Shown in pieces: positions 1-8,532 of a DNA stretch of 64,000 nt. The stretch covers positions 434,001 through 498,000 of the forward strand of contig NZ_JAJNCU010000001.1 in the NCBI RefSeq assembly GCF_021026095.1, written 5' to 3'. The notes beneath the pieces are model-generated. The model was not told the DNA's origin. It searched no databases and was given only the letters and a program-made list of their open reading frames with translations. Source of the stretch: Salinicoccus halitifaciens (GTDB lineage: Bacteria > Bacillota > Bacilli > Staphylococcales > Salinicoccaceae). Each line of letters opens with the position of its first letter. Position 1 is the first letter of the stretch. The position numbers and the translations under genes are program-made.

Positions 1-1878
1 TTCACACCGCTGATTAAAAAAATCGAAGAGGTGTCAGGAAAAACATACGGTGAAGATGATGCCCGGGATGCTGCGTTCAAAGTGATCAGTGACCATATCA
101 GGACGGTCAGCTTTGCGATTGCGGACGGTGCCCTGCCGTCGAATGAAGGCCGGGGTTATGTGCTCCGCCGCCTGCTGCGCCGCGCCGTCAGATTTTCAAA
201 AGAGCTCGGCATCAATGAAGCGTTCATGTTCTCGCTTGTCGATACGGTGGCGGATATCATGGAAGACTTTTACCCGAACGTCAAGGAGAAGAGCGACTTC
301 ATCAAGGAGGTCGTGAGGAAAGAGGAGGAACGCTTCCTGTCCACTCTGGATGAAGGCATCCGCATTTATGAGTCATTCAGAGCATCCGTAAAAGACACTA
401 CAGGCGTCATTTCAGGCGAAGATGCATTCAAGCTGTATGACACATACGGGTTCCCTTATGAACTCACCAAGGAATATGCAGAGAATGACGGCCTCACCGT
501 CGATGAAGAAGGATTCATGGAAGAGATGAAGAAGCAGAGGGAACGTGCAAGGAGTGCACGCAAAGCGGGCGAATCAATGCAGGTCCAGTCCAAAACACTG
601 GCAAACTTCACCAAACCGAGCACTTTTACGGGCTACAGCTCGATGAATGAAGAGGCGGAACTCCTTCTGATCGTAAAGGATGACGAGGCGCTCGATTCGT
701 ATGACGGTGAAGAAACCGTTGAACTCATCTTCGACAGGACACCGTTTTACGCGGTGAGCGGCGGTCAGATCGCAGATACCGGCGTGATCAAAAATGATAC
801 GGCGGAAATTCATGTCGAAGGGGTCTACAAGGGGCCGAACAACCAAAACGTCCATATCGCAAGGGTCGTGAGCGGCGCCGTCGAAGCAGGGGAGAGATAC
901 CGCCTGCATGTCAATGAGGAAAAGCGCAGATTCATTATCAAAAACCACTCTGCAACGCATTTGATGCATCAGGCATTAAAGGATGCGGTCGGTGAGCATG
1001 CCAACCAGGCCGGTTCACTTGTTGAAGCGGAGCGACTCCGTTTCGACTTCTCCCACCTGAACCCTTTGACCGAAGAGGAGATCAGGACGATTGAAGATGC
1101 GGTGAACGAAAGGATATACGAAGGCCTCGACGTGAGAATTTCCGAAATGCCGATAGAAGAGGCAAGGGAAAAGGGTGCGATGGCTTTATTCGGTGAAAAA
1201 TACGGGGATGTCGTGCGTGTCGTCGATATGGAAGAATACTCCGTTGAACTGTGCGGCGGTATCCACGTCCGTAATACCGCGGATATCGGGCTTTTCAAAA
1301 TCGTTTCCGAAACAGGCATCGGCGCCGGCATCCGCAGGATCGAGGCGGTCACGAGCAGATATGCCGTCGAATACTACAAGGAAAAAGAGAAGCTGATTGG
1401 GGAAGTGGCATCCAGCCTTAAAGTCAAAGAAGAGAACATCACCAAGAAAATCACCCAGCTGTATGATGAAAGAGCTGCATTGAAGCAGGAGATCAAGGAA
1501 CTGAAGTCCGCTTCAGCGAAGGAGAAATTGTCGGATCTCAAAGACATCAAGCAGGAAGTGGGCGGTGTCGAGCTGATCGCAACTGAAGTCGATGCGAAGA
1601 ACGCAAAGGAACTCCGGTCGGTCATGGATGATGTGAAATCGGCCAACCAGGATGCCGTCATCGCGCTCGGCAGCGCGTCGGATGGAAAAGTCTCACTCGT
1701 CGTCACCGTGCCGAAGGACCTGACGGATAAGTTCAAAGCCGGGGACATCATGAAAGGCATGGCTGAACGCGTCGGCGGAAAAGGTGGCGGCCGGCCGGAT
1801 ATGGCCCAGGGCGGCGGCACCAAGCCTGCCAATTTAACAAAAGCATTACAGTTTGTTAACGAGTATATTAATAACTAA
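1..1878 (+). CDS. alaS: Alanyl-tRNA synthetase, 3' part (5' end outside window)
   Basis: Charges tRNA-Ala in the cytoplasm. The frame is open from base 1, so this is the last 625 residues of a protein normally near 875 residues; the class II catalytic core lies upstream of the window. Visible are the end of the tRNA-recognition region, the editing domain with its zinc motifs HSATH (HxxxH) and CGGIH (CxxxH), a charged coiled-coil stretch, and the Gly-rich C-Ala domain near the C-terminus (GGKGGGRPDMAQGGGT). A GTG at 31 is internal and not the true start. The gene is followed after 60 bases by the yrzL-ruvX-yrzB group, the usual order in Bacillus and Staphylococcus. Identity is very secure. Confidence 0.97.
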   Translation, partial: FTPLIKKIEEVSGKTYGEDDARDAAFKVISDHIRTVSFAIADGALPSNEGRGYVLRRLLRRAVRFSKELGINEAFMFSLVDTVADIMEDFYPNVKEKSDFIKEVVRKEEERFLSTLDEGIRIYESFRASVKDTTGVISGEDAFKLYDTYGFPYELTKEYAENDGLTVDEEGFMEEMKKQRERARSARKAGESMQVQSKTLANFTKPSTFTGYSSMNEEAELLLIVKDDEALDSYDGEETVELIFDRTPFYAVSGGQIADTGVIKNDTAEIHVEGVYKGPNNQNVHIARVVSGAVEAGERYRLHVNEEKRRFIIKNHSATHLMHQALKDAVGEHANQAGSLVEAERLRFDFSHLNPLTEEEIRTIEDAVNERIYEGLDVRISEMPIEEAREKGAMALFGEKYGDVVRVVDMEEYSVELCGGIHVRNTADIGLFKIVSETGIGAGIRRIEAVTSRYAVEYYKEKEKLIGEVASSLKVKEENITKKITQLYDERAALKQEIKELKSASAKEKLSDLKDIKQEVGGVELIATEVDAKNAKELRSVMDDVKSANQDAVIALGSASDGKVSLVVTVPKDLTDKFKAGDIMKGMAERVGGKGGGRPDMAQGGGTKPANLTKALQFVNEYINN

Positions 1879-1895
1879 CTTAATGGGGGCTTAAG

Positions 1896-1904
1896 TGATA
1901 TAAT
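1896..1904 (+). promoter_or_regulatory. Extended -10 promoter for yrzL-ruvX-yrzB
   Basis: TGATATAAT is an extended -10 element (TGnTATAAT) located 35 bases before the yrzL start. No convincing -35 lies 17 bases upstream, which is common for extended -10 promoters. Prediction from sequence only. Confidence 0.5.
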
Positions 1905-1938
1905 GGGGACAAATCAATAGGGAGTTAGGAGTGCTTGT

Positions 1939-2202
1939 GTGGGACAATTTGATGAGACTGTACAATTCAATGTAGATGAATCCCGGGCGAAACATGTCAA
2001 AGAGATACTGACCAACGTTTACAAAACTTTGGAGGAAAGGGATTATAATCCGGTCAATCAGCTGGTCGGCTACCTTCAGAGCGGAGATCCTGCATACATC
2101 CCCCGCCAGAATGAAGCGAGGAATCAGATCCGCCACGTCGATCGTGATGAAATCATCGAAGTGCTGGTCAGGACTTATGTCGACAGTGAAATAAATGACT
2201 AA
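1939..2202 (+). CDS. yrzL: IreB/YrzL family regulatory phosphoprotein (UPF0297)
   Basis: An 87-residue protein of the IreB family. In Enterococcus the homologue IreB is a substrate of the Ser/Thr kinase IreK and influences cell-wall stress tolerance; elsewhere its role is poorly known. Length and sequence (start [10 protein letters not shown], conserved [14 protein letters not shown] near the end) match the family. The start is GTG at 1939 with TAGGAG eight bases upstream. It lies between alaS and ruvX as in most Firmicutes, and its last eight bases overlap ruvX, so the two are probably translationally coupled. Confidence 0.93.
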   Translation: MGQFDETVQFNVDESRAKHVKEILTNVYKTLEERDYNPVNQLVGYLQSGDPAYIPRQNEARNQIRHVDRDEIIEVLVRTYVDSEIND

Positions 2203-2629
2203 AGTGCTGGGTCTGGATGTCGGGACGAAGACGATAGGTGTTGCGATCAGTGATGCATTCGGCTGGACGGCGCAGGGTCTGACCACCCTGAAGATCGATT
2301 ATGACAAGGGGAAATACGGACTGGAAGAAATTGCCCGGATCGTAGAAGAGCATGATGTATCATCAGTGGTCGTCGGCCTGCCCAAAAATATGAACAACTC
2401 CATCGGGGAAAGCGGAGAGCGATCATTACATTTTAGTGAAATGCTTGCGAATCATATACCAAGTGTTAAAATAATCATGTGGGATGAACGCTTGAGTACT
2501 GTTGGAGCAGAACGGACCTTACTTGAAGCTGATGTGTCACGTAAAAAACGCAAAGCCGTAATAGATAAGATGGCTGCAGTATTCATACTGCAGGGCTATC
2601 TTGACAAACCGGCAAAAGGAGAGCTGTGA
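2195..2629 (+). CDS. ruvX: RuvX/YqgF RNase H-fold nuclease
   Basis: 144-residue RuvX/YqgF family protein, called a putative Holliday junction resolvase and also linked to 16S rRNA 5'-end processing in E. coli. The RNase H-fold signature is visible: [15 protein letters not shown] at the N-terminus with the first catalytic Asp, a central [11 protein letters not shown] loop, and MWDERLST with further acidic residues. Its ATG overlaps yrzL and its stop overlaps the possible GTG of yrzB, so the three genes form one tight operon. Confidence 0.95.
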   Translation: MTKVLGLDVGTKTIGVAISDAFGWTAQGLTTLKIDYDKGKYGLEEIARIVEEHDVSSVVVGLPKNMNNSIGESGERSLHFSEMLANHIPSVKIIMWDERLSTVGAERTLLEADVSRKKRKAVIDKMAAVFILQGYLDKPAKGEL

Positions 2630-2631
2630 AT

Positions 2632-2934
2632 ATGTCTCATGAATTGGATTTTAATAACGAAGAGGAACTGCTGACTTTATTTGACGAAGAAGGCAATGAG
2701 GTCCTGTACCGCAAGATGCTGGAATTCCATCACCCTGAATTCAACAAAGATTATATAATCCTGGCGGAAGAAGGCAACTTCGAAGATGAAGAAGGGGATA
2801 TCGAACTGATCCCGATGATAAATGTGCCGGACGAAGATGGCGACGGCGGCAGATTTTTACCCGTGGAAACAGATGAAGAATGGGACATGATTGAAGAAGT
2901 TGTAAATACTCAGATGGATGAGCCGGAAGAGTAA
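2632..2934 (+). CDS. yrzB: DUF1292 family acidic protein (UPF0473, YrzB)
   Basis: A roughly 100-residue, very acidic cytoplasmic protein of the DUF1292 family, with no established function. Family features are the [15 protein letters not shown] segment and a C-terminal [10 protein letters not shown] motif. Start choice: GTG at 2626 overlaps the ruvX stop, but ATG at 2632 sits at better spacing from AGGAG, so 2632 is preferred. It ends the yrzL-ruvX-yrzB operon at a strong terminator. Confidence 0.9.
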   Translation: MSHELDFNNEEELLTLFDEEGNEVLYRKMLEFHHPEFNKDYIILAEEGNFEDEEGDIELIPMINVPDEDGDGGRFLPVETDEEWDMIEEVVNTQMDEPEE

Positions 2935-2950
2935 AAAACGAATGATTCAA

Positions 2951-2985
2951 AAATAGCTTCCAATTAAAATTGGAAGCTATTTTTA
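2951..2985 (+). terminator. Rho-independent terminator after yrzB
   Basis: A long hairpin with arms AAATAGCTTCCAA and TTGGAAGCTATTT around a short AT loop, followed by T residues. It separates the yrzL operon from mltG. Confidence 0.85.
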
Positions 2986-3002
2986 AAGATAAGGAGTCTT
3001 GT

Positions 3003-4130
3003 ATGAGTAGATATGATGATATCAGATTTTCAAAAAATGTATCTTCCTTTCTGTCATTGATCATCATCGGCCTGCTGACGATCGGTGTGATAGTGGCGGC
3101 CATTTTTGCCTACCTTTACATTTCATCGATCGGTGAGCCGCTGGATGCGAATTCCGAGGAGACTCAGGAGGTCACCATAGAACAGGGCTCATCAGCAGGA
3201 ATGATCGGCGAACAGCTGGAAGAGCAGGGCATTATAGATAACAGCAGAATGTTTGAAGTATATTTGAGGTTGAACAGCATCACCGACTACCAGGCGGGCG
3301 AATATGAGCTTTCCCCGGCCATGGATTTCGAGCAGATCGCAAAGACGCTCGAAACGGGGACGATTTATGAGGAAGTCCAGTACAGGGTGGCAATCCCGGA
3401 AGGCTACAATGTGGAGCAGATCGCCTCACAGCTCAGCCAGAATCTCCCCGTCGCTGAAGAGAGGTTCATGGAGCTGATGGAGGACACTGAATTCATAGAG
3501 TCCCTGATGGAGGAGTATCCGGATATGCTCACCGATGAAATTCTTGATGAAGAGGTAAAATTCCCGCTGGAAGGTTACTTGTTCCCGGCGACATATGACA
3601 TCACCGAAGAAGAACCGGGAGTGGAGAACATCATCAGGCAGATGCTCGACGCAACACAGGTCAACAGCTTCCAGGTCTACAATTCAGTTGAGGACGTCAC
3701 CATCAATTACGAAGGGGAGCAGGAGTCTTTATCGTTCCATGAATTTCTGACTTTCGCCTCCCTGATCGAGATGGAGGCAACTTCGCTCGCCGACCGCTCG
3801 ATGATAGCGAGCGTATTCTTAAACCGGATGGCTGAAGTGCCTGCCATGCCTCTGCAGACCGACCCGACGGTGCTTTATGCACTGGGTGAGCATCAGGAAC
3901 GCACATTGTTCGAAGATCTTGAAGTTGAAGATCCTTACAACACCTACCTGAATACGGGGCTGCCGCCGGGCCCGATCTCATCACCCGGCATGGAGTCGAT
4001 ACAGAGTGCGATGAACCCGAGCAACACCGACTATTTCTACTTCCTTGCCGACAGTGAAGGCAATAACCATTTTGCCGAGACATTTGAAGAACATATCGAG
4101 AACAGGGAGCAATATATCAACAACCAGTAA
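3003..4130 (+). CDS. mltG: Endolytic murein transglycosylase MltG (YceG-like)
   Basis: Membrane-anchored lytic transglycosylase that cleaves nascent peptidoglycan glycan strands and sets their length. 375 residues. A cytoplasmic N-terminus is followed by one transmembrane helix (about residues 18-42), a LysM-like subdomain, and the YceG catalytic domain with the expected Glu in LASLIEMEATS and the conserved LQTDPTV and TGLPPGPISSPG motifs. The start is ATG 3003 behind AAGGAG; a TTG at 2970 in the same frame lies inside the preceding terminator and is rejected. A terminator follows the gene. Confidence 0.95.
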   Translation: MSRYDDIRFSKNVSSFLSLIIIGLLTIGVIVAAIFAYLYISSIGEPLDANSEETQEVTIEQGSSAGMIGEQLEEQGIIDNSRMFEVYLRLNSITDYQAGEYELSPAMDFEQIAKTLETGTIYEEVQYRVAIPEGYNVEQIASQLSQNLPVAEERFMELMEDTEFIESLMEEYPDMLTDEILDEEVKFPLEGYLFPATYDITEEEPGVENIIRQMLDATQVNSFQVYNSVEDVTINYEGEQESLSFHEFLTFASLIEMEATSLADRSMIASVFLNRMAEVPAMPLQTDPTVLYALGEHQERTLFEDLEVEDPYNTYLNTGLPPGPISSPGMESIQSAMNPSNTDYFYFLADSEGNNHFAETFEEHIENREQYINNQ

Positions 4131-4183
4131 AATCATTCTTTTCAATAAGTGAATAGTGTGGTACCATGTTCTTTAATGAATGC

Positions 4184-4218
4184 ACAACTGATAACTTTTG
4201 TTATCAGTTGTATTTTTT
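4184..4218 (+). terminator. Terminator between mltG and trmR
   Basis: Perfect 12-bp hairpin (ACAACTGATAAC / GTTATCAGTTGT, loop TTTT) followed by ATTTTTTG. It ends only 15 bases before the trmR start codon, so it could act as an attenuator for trmR as well as an mltG terminator. Confidence 0.85.
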
Positions 4219-4233
4219 GTATGTGGTGATTAT

Positions 4234-4860
4234 ATGAATATTGCGCAATATGTAAAAAGTCTGAATGTCGTCGAGGAGCACTATCCCGACGTTTATTCCT
4301 ATGCAGTGGATAACAGGGTCCCGATCATAGACAGTGATGCTTTGGCAGCGCTTAAGCATCTCATCAGGATCAAAGGGGCGAAGACATACATGGAAATAGG
4401 TACGGCAATCGGCTACAGCGGCCTGCATCTGTTATCTGTATATGATGACTCCCATCTGATCACCATGGAGAAGGATCGCGATGCCTACGAAACTGCCGTT
4501 GAAAATTTTTCAAGGTATGGAGTCGCATCCAGGGTGGATGCCTATCTGGGTGACGCAAAGACGATGGAATTGAATATGGAAGAAGAGTCGGTCGACTTGT
4601 TATTTATAGATGCATCAAAAGGCAACAACCAGCTTTTCTTTGACAAGTTCAGCCCATTTGTGAAAAATGACGGCCTGATCGTGGTGGACAATATACTTTT
4701 AAGGGGTCTGGTCACCGAAGATGATATCGCCGGCAGGAACAAAAGGAAGCTGAAGGAAAAAGTGGATGCCTTTAATCAGCATATGAGTCAAAGTGATTAT
4801 CCCACATCATTTCTCCCAATAGGTGATGGGTTATTAGTTATTTCAAAAAGTCAGGTGTAG
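4234..4860 (+). CDS. trmR: tRNA 5-hydroxyuridine methyltransferase TrmR (YrrM)
   Basis: 208-residue class I SAM-dependent O-methyltransferase. The Bacillus orthologue YrrM/TrmR converts 5-hydroxyuridine to 5-methoxyuridine at wobble position 34. SAM-binding motif EIGTAIGYSG and acidic loops (FIDASK, VVDNILL) are present, as in the catechol-O-methyltransferase-like family. The start is ATG 4234; upstream frame extension lies inside a terminator hairpin. In Bacillus the next genes are the yrrN/yrrO hydroxylation peptidases (trhP1/P2); here udk follows directly after three bases. Confidence 0.9.
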   Translation: MNIAQYVKSLNVVEEHYPDVYSYAVDNRVPIIDSDALAALKHLIRIKGAKTYMEIGTAIGYSGLHLLSVYDDSHLITMEKDRDAYETAVENFSRYGVASRVDAYLGDAKTMELNMEEESVDLLFIDASKGNNQLFFDKFSPFVKNDGLIVVDNILLRGLVTEDDIAGRNKRKLKEKVDAFNQHMSQSDYPTSFLPIGDGLLVISKSQV

Positions 4861-4863
4861 AAG

Positions 4864-5487
4864 ATGAATAAACCAACGATTATCGGCATTGCAGGAGGCA
4901 CCGGGTCAGGCAAGACCTCGGTGACAAGAAAAATCATCGCTTCCCTTGAGGAGCATGACATCACCCTGATAGAACAGGATTATTACTATAAGGATCAAAG
5001 TCATAAGACGATGGAAGAACGGCTGAAGACGAACTACGATCATCCTTTCGCATTCGACAATGATCTTCTGATTGAGCATGTGAAATCATTGATCAACAGG
5101 GAAAGCGTGGAAATACCGACATATGATTATGTCAATCATACTCGCAGTGATAAGACGATCAAAATCGAGCCTAAAAACGTGATCATCATCGAAGGCATCT
5201 TTGCCTTGGAGAATGAGCAGCTGAGGGACTTGATGGACGTCAAAATTTATGTGGATACCGATTCGGATATACGCATACTGCGGCGCCTGTCGAGGGACAT
5301 CAAAGAACGCGGCCGTTCGATGGATTCGGTGATCAACCAGTATTTGACGGTTGTAAGACCGATGCATCTGCAGTTCATCGAACCGACAAAGCGCTTCAGT
5401 GACATCATCATCCCCGAAGGCGGGGAAAATATTGTTGCAATCGATATCATAACCACGAAAATAAGAAGCTTGATCAAAAAATTATAA
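4864..5487 (+). CDS. udk: Uridine kinase
   Basis: 207-residue uridine/cytidine kinase of pyrimidine salvage, phosphorylating uridine with ATP or GTP. The P-loop GGTGSGKTS lies at residues 10-18, followed by the uridine-binding DYYYKD and YDHPFAFD motifs and the lid arginines in [13 protein letters not shown]. Length equals the family norm. It sits between trmR and greA, as in other Firmicutes once yrrN/yrrO are discounted. Confidence 0.97.
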   Translation: MNKPTIIGIAGGTGSGKTSVTRKIIASLEEHDITLIEQDYYYKDQSHKTMEERLKTNYDHPFAFDNDLLIEHVKSLINRESVEIPTYDYVNHTRSDKTIKIEPKNVIIIEGIFALENEQLRDLMDVKIYVDTDSDIRILRRLSRDIKERGRSMDSVINQYLTVVRPMHLQFIEPTKRFSDIIIPEGGENIVAIDIITTKIRSLIKKL

Positions 5488-5522
5488 AAATAAAAGTAAA
5501 GTTTTACGGAGGGTTTTTTAAT

Positions 5523-5999
5523 ATGAACAATAACAAAGAATATCCAATGACTCAGAGCGGTTACGAGAAATTACAGGAGGAACTCGAACATCTCCTGACG
5601 ACCAAGCGTCCGGAAGTGGTCGAGAAAATCAAAGTGGCAAGGAGCTTCGGTGACTTATCGGAGAACTCCGAATATGACGCCGCGAAAGATGAACAGGGCT
5701 TCGTCGAACAGGAGATCACCAAAATCGAAGAGATGATCCGTCATGCAAAAATCATTGAGGACAACGGCGACAACAACACTGTCCAGCTCGGCAAAACAGT
5801 CACTTTCACTGAACTGCCTGATGGGGATGAAGAACAGTACCAGATCGTCGGCAGCGCGGAGGCCGATCCTTTCGAGGGGAAAATATCCAATGAATCACCG
5901 ATGGCGCAATCACTGCTTGGAGCAAACCTGGAAGATGAAATCAACGTGCCCCTTCCGAACGGTTCATCCATGAAAGTGAAGATTGTTTCAATTGACTGA
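5523..5999 (+). CDS. greA: Transcription elongation factor GreA
   Basis: 158 residues. Rescues backtracked RNA polymerase by stimulating transcript cleavage. The N-terminal antiparallel coiled coil carries the acidic tip ([13 protein letters not shown], about residues 42-54), followed by a FKBP-like C-terminal domain. ATG 5523 is preceded by CGGAGGG. Its last bases overlap the presumed start of mtnN. Confidence 0.97.
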   Translation: MNNNKEYPMTQSGYEKLQEELEHLLTTKRPEVVEKIKVARSFGDLSENSEYDAAKDEQGFVEQEITKIEEMIRHAKIIEDNGDNNTVQLGKTVTFTELPDGDEEQYQIVGSAEADPFEGKISNESPMAQSLLGANLEDEINVPLPNGSSMKVKIVSID

Positions 6000-6705
6000 T
6001 CAGAGCAGCGGAAGAGTCATAGGCATCATCGGTGCCATGAAGGAAGAAGTGGAAATCCTGAAAAGTTGGATGGATATCAGGGAGACTTCCTCCATTGCAC
6101 ATTCCGAGGTCTACTCAGGCACGCTTGAGTCCAAAAATATCGTCCTGGTTGAAAGCGGCATCGGCAAAGTGAATTCCACACTGATCACTGCACTGCTCAT
6201 CGAAAGGTTCGGTGTCGATATGGTGATCAACACCGGAGTGGCCGGAGGATTATCCAAAGCGCTCGATGTCACCGACATGGTCGTCTCCACTGAAGTCTGC
6301 TACCACGACGTGGACGCAACCGAGTTCGGCTACGCATTCGGACAGGTGCCCGGCATGCCGGAATACTATACGGCAGATGAAAATCTCGTCACTGCCGCAC
6401 TCAGTGTGCTGCAGGGGAACGAAGCGGTGAACATCGGCAGCGGCCTGATCGTCAGCGGGGATTCGTTCATCGCCGGCGAAGACCAGAAGGCGGAGATATT
6501 GGGGCGTTTCGGGGCAGGTCTTGCCGTGGATATGGAATCAGCGAGCATCGCCCAGACATGCCACCAGTTTGAAGTGCCGTTCATCATCATCCGATCGATC
6601 TCCGACAAAGCCGGGGAGAAGGCGGACATGACATATGATGAATTTTTGGGGAAAGCTTGTATAAATTCATCTGAAGCTGTAAAATTATTATTAAATGAAC
6701 TGTAA
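5992..6705 (+). CDS. mtnN: 5'-methylthioadenosine/S-adenosylhomocysteine nucleosidase
   Basis: Hydrolyses MTA and SAH to adenine plus the thioribose sugars, recycling SAM by-products and feeding autoinducer-2 synthesis. Motifs: GIGKVNS, NTGVAGG, VSGDSFI with the catalytic Asp region, and the substrate-binding [11 protein letters not shown]. The start is uncertain. TTG at 5992 (overlapping greA) is chosen, TTG 5983 is also possible, and family members normally begin exactly at the codon that is ATA here (6019), preceded by GGAAGAG. The protein is about 228-240 residues depending on start. Confidence 0.93.
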   Translation: MTDQSSGRVIGIIGAMKEEVEILKSWMDIRETSSIAHSEVYSGTLESKNIVLVESGIGKVNSTLITALLIERFGVDMVINTGVAGGLSKALDVTDMVVSTEVCYHDVDATEFGYAFGQVPGMPEYYTADENLVTAALSVLQGNEAVNIGSGLIVSGDSFIAGEDQKAEILGRFGAGLAVDMESASIAQTCHQFEVPFIIIRSISDKAGEKADMTYDEFLGKACINSSEAVKLLLNEL

Positions 6706-6720
6706 TATGGAGGGACCATA

Positions 6721-6819
6721 ATGACTTTATTAATGATTTTATCAATTATAGCGACAGTTATAATTGGATACGTCATTTACCGCGACACCGAAACCGAAGA
6801 TAATGATATCATTGAGTAA
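6721..6819 (+). CDS. Small single-pass membrane protein, unknown function
   Basis: A 32-codon frame: a hydrophobic helix (residues 2-20, leucine/isoleucine-rich) followed by a polar acidic tail, RDTETEDNDIIE. It is preceded by a consensus ribosome-binding site (GGAGG, 8 bases before ATG), starts 15 bases after mtnN and ends directly before a strong terminator, all of which argue that it is translated. I do not recognise the family. It could be a small regulator of a membrane complex or a toxin-like peptide, but nothing in the sequence decides this. Confidence 0.7.
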   Translation: MTLLMILSIIATVIIGYVIYRDTETEDNDIIE

Positions 6820-6822
6820 AAG

Positions 6823-6852
6823 AAAAGCACCTTAAAATTTAGGGTGCTTTTA
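6823..6852 (+). terminator. Terminator after the small membrane ORF
   Basis: Hairpin AAAAGCACC / GGGTGCTTTT with an AT-rich loop; the right arm supplies the T-run. Ends the greA-mtnN-small ORF unit. Confidence 0.85.
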
Positions 6853-6901
6853 TTAATGTGATAAAATAGAATAAATTAGTTTAGAGGGGAAAGCTTTTAA
6901 A

Positions 6902-7420
6902 TTGATCAAAAAGTATTTTTTACCGACCTCGTATGTGGAGGATTTTACGAAAATCACCCCGGCAAGGCTGGATCAGCTGGATGTCAGGGGAATCATCATC
7001 GATCTGGACAATACTCTTGTCGGCTATGACGAAATGAATGCGGATGACCGCGTACTGGATTGGATCGATTTGATGAGGGAGAACGGCATCAAAGTGACCA
7101 TCGTCTCGAATGGCAAGGAGAAGCGGGTCAGCCGGTTTGCCAAGCCTCATGACATCGATTACATCTTCAATGCAAGGAAACCATTATCACGGAACTATAA
7201 AAAAGCCATATCGGCAATGGGCATTCCCCCGCAGCATATCATCATGGTGGGAGATCAGCTGATGACCGATATACTCGGTGCGAACCTCATCGGCATAAAA
7301 AGCATACTGGTCATGCCCGTTAAAAGCAAAGATGGCTTTGCGACCCTTCTGAACAGGAGAATCGAAAAGTTCATCATGAAATATTTCAGAAAAAAAGGAT
7401 TGCTGGTCAAGGAGGACTAA
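6902..7420 (+). CDS. yqeG: YqeG family HAD-type (IIIA) phosphatase
   Basis: 172-residue HAD superfamily phosphatase. The catalytic motif I DLDNTLVG (about residues 36-43) and motif III GDQLMTDILGAN are intact. The physiological substrate is unknown; some YqeG relatives act on phosphatidylglycerophosphate, and the family is broadly conserved next to yqeH. Start is TTG 6902 with GAGGGG upstream at rather long spacing (about 13 bases). It is the first gene of the yqeG-to-methyltransferase operon. Confidence 0.9.
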   Translation: MIKKYFLPTSYVEDFTKITPARLDQLDVRGIIIDLDNTLVGYDEMNADDRVLDWIDLMRENGIKVTIVSNGKEKRVSRFAKPHDIDYIFNARKPLSRNYKKAISAMGIPPQHIIMVGDQLMTDILGANLIGIKSILVMPVKSKDGFATLLNRRIEKFIMKYFRKKGLLVKED

Positions 7421-7423
7421 TTA

Positions 7424-8530
7424 TTGAGTGAATTAAAATGTATCGGCTGCGGCGCTGAGCTGCAGTCTGAAAATGAGAATAAAAAAGGTTATATACCCGA
7501 GAGCGGTTTGAAAAGGGAGGACGCCATCTGCAGAAGGTGCTACCGCCTGAAACATTACAATGAAATCATGGATGTGGACATCGACTCCGGCGAGTTCATG
7601 ACGATGCTGAATTCCCTCTACGAAGTGGACGGGCTCATCATCAAGGTGATCGATGCTTTTGATATCAGTGCAAGCCTGATACCTTCATTCAACCGCATCG
7701 TCGGCGATAAGAAAGTCATCGCGGTCATCAATAAGACGGACCTTCTGCCGAAATCCACGAATATCAACAGGCTGATCCACAGGGCCAAGCTGATGCTTAA
7801 GGAGAACGGGATCACTGCTGTCGAGACGGTCGCAATCAGCGCCTTGAAAAACGATGGGCTGGACCGGCTAATCGACACGATGACGAAGCATGCCCGCGGG
7901 AAGGATGTCTATGTCGTCGGCACCACGAACGTCGGGAAGTCGACGCTCATCAACCAGCTCATCAGGATGACCACCGGCGATGCCGATGTCATCACTACGA
8001 GCAGATTCCCGGGCACGACCCTCGATCTGATTGACATCCCGCTGGATGGGAATGCCTTCATCTATGATACACCTGGGGTGATTGTACCGAGCCAGATGGC
8101 ACATTTCGTCCCCAAAGATGATTTGAAGCACATCACACCTTCAAAAGAGATCAAACCTGTCACTTTCCAGCTTGAAAGCGGCCAGACGCTGTTCATATCA
8201 GGTCTTGCGCGTGTGGATTTTGAATCGGGGGAAAAGAACAGCTTCACCGTATATGCATCCAACCAGCTGACGCTGCACAGGACGAAGACAATCAATGCGG
8301 ACGACTTTTATGAAAAGCATTATAACGGACTACTGGCACCTCCGGAGATCGACTCACCGGTACTGACGGAGGATGGTAAGCTCCACACATTCGATGTGAA
8401 CGAAGACAGTGATATTGAAATCAGCGGCTATGCATTCATCAGCATTTCGGCAGGCGCTACGGTCTCTGTCCGTGTTCCAAGCGGTGTCGATGTGAATTTA
8501 AGACAAACAATCTTCAAAGGTGGTTCATAA
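7424..8530 (+). CDS. yqeH: Circularly permuted ribosome-biogenesis GTPase YqeH
   Basis: 368 residues. Required for 30S subunit assembly in Bacillus. An N-terminal zinc finger (CIGC...CRRC) precedes the GTPase domain, whose motifs occur in permuted order: G4 (NKTD) before the P-loop G1 (GTTNVGKST) and G3 (DTPG). A C-terminal RNA-binding-like domain follows. The start is TTG 7424 with AAGGAGG upstream, only four bases after yqeG. Confidence 0.96.
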   Translation: MSELKCIGCGAELQSENENKKGYIPESGLKREDAICRRCYRLKHYNEIMDVDIDSGEFMTMLNSLYEVDGLIIKVIDAFDISASLIPSFNRIVGDKKVIAVINKTDLLPKSTNINRLIHRAKLMLKENGITAVETVAISALKNDGLDRLIDTMTKHARGKDVYVVGTTNVGKSTLINQLIRMTTGDADVITTSRFPGTTLDLIDIPLDGNAFIYDTPGVIVPSQMAHFVPKDDLKHITPSKEIKPVTFQLESGQTLFISGLARVDFESGEKNSFTVYASNQLTLHRTKTINADDFYEKHYNGLLAPPEIDSPVLTEDGKLHTFDVNEDSDIEISGYAFISISAGATVSVRVPSGVDVNLRQTIFKGGS

Positions 8531-8532
8531 GC

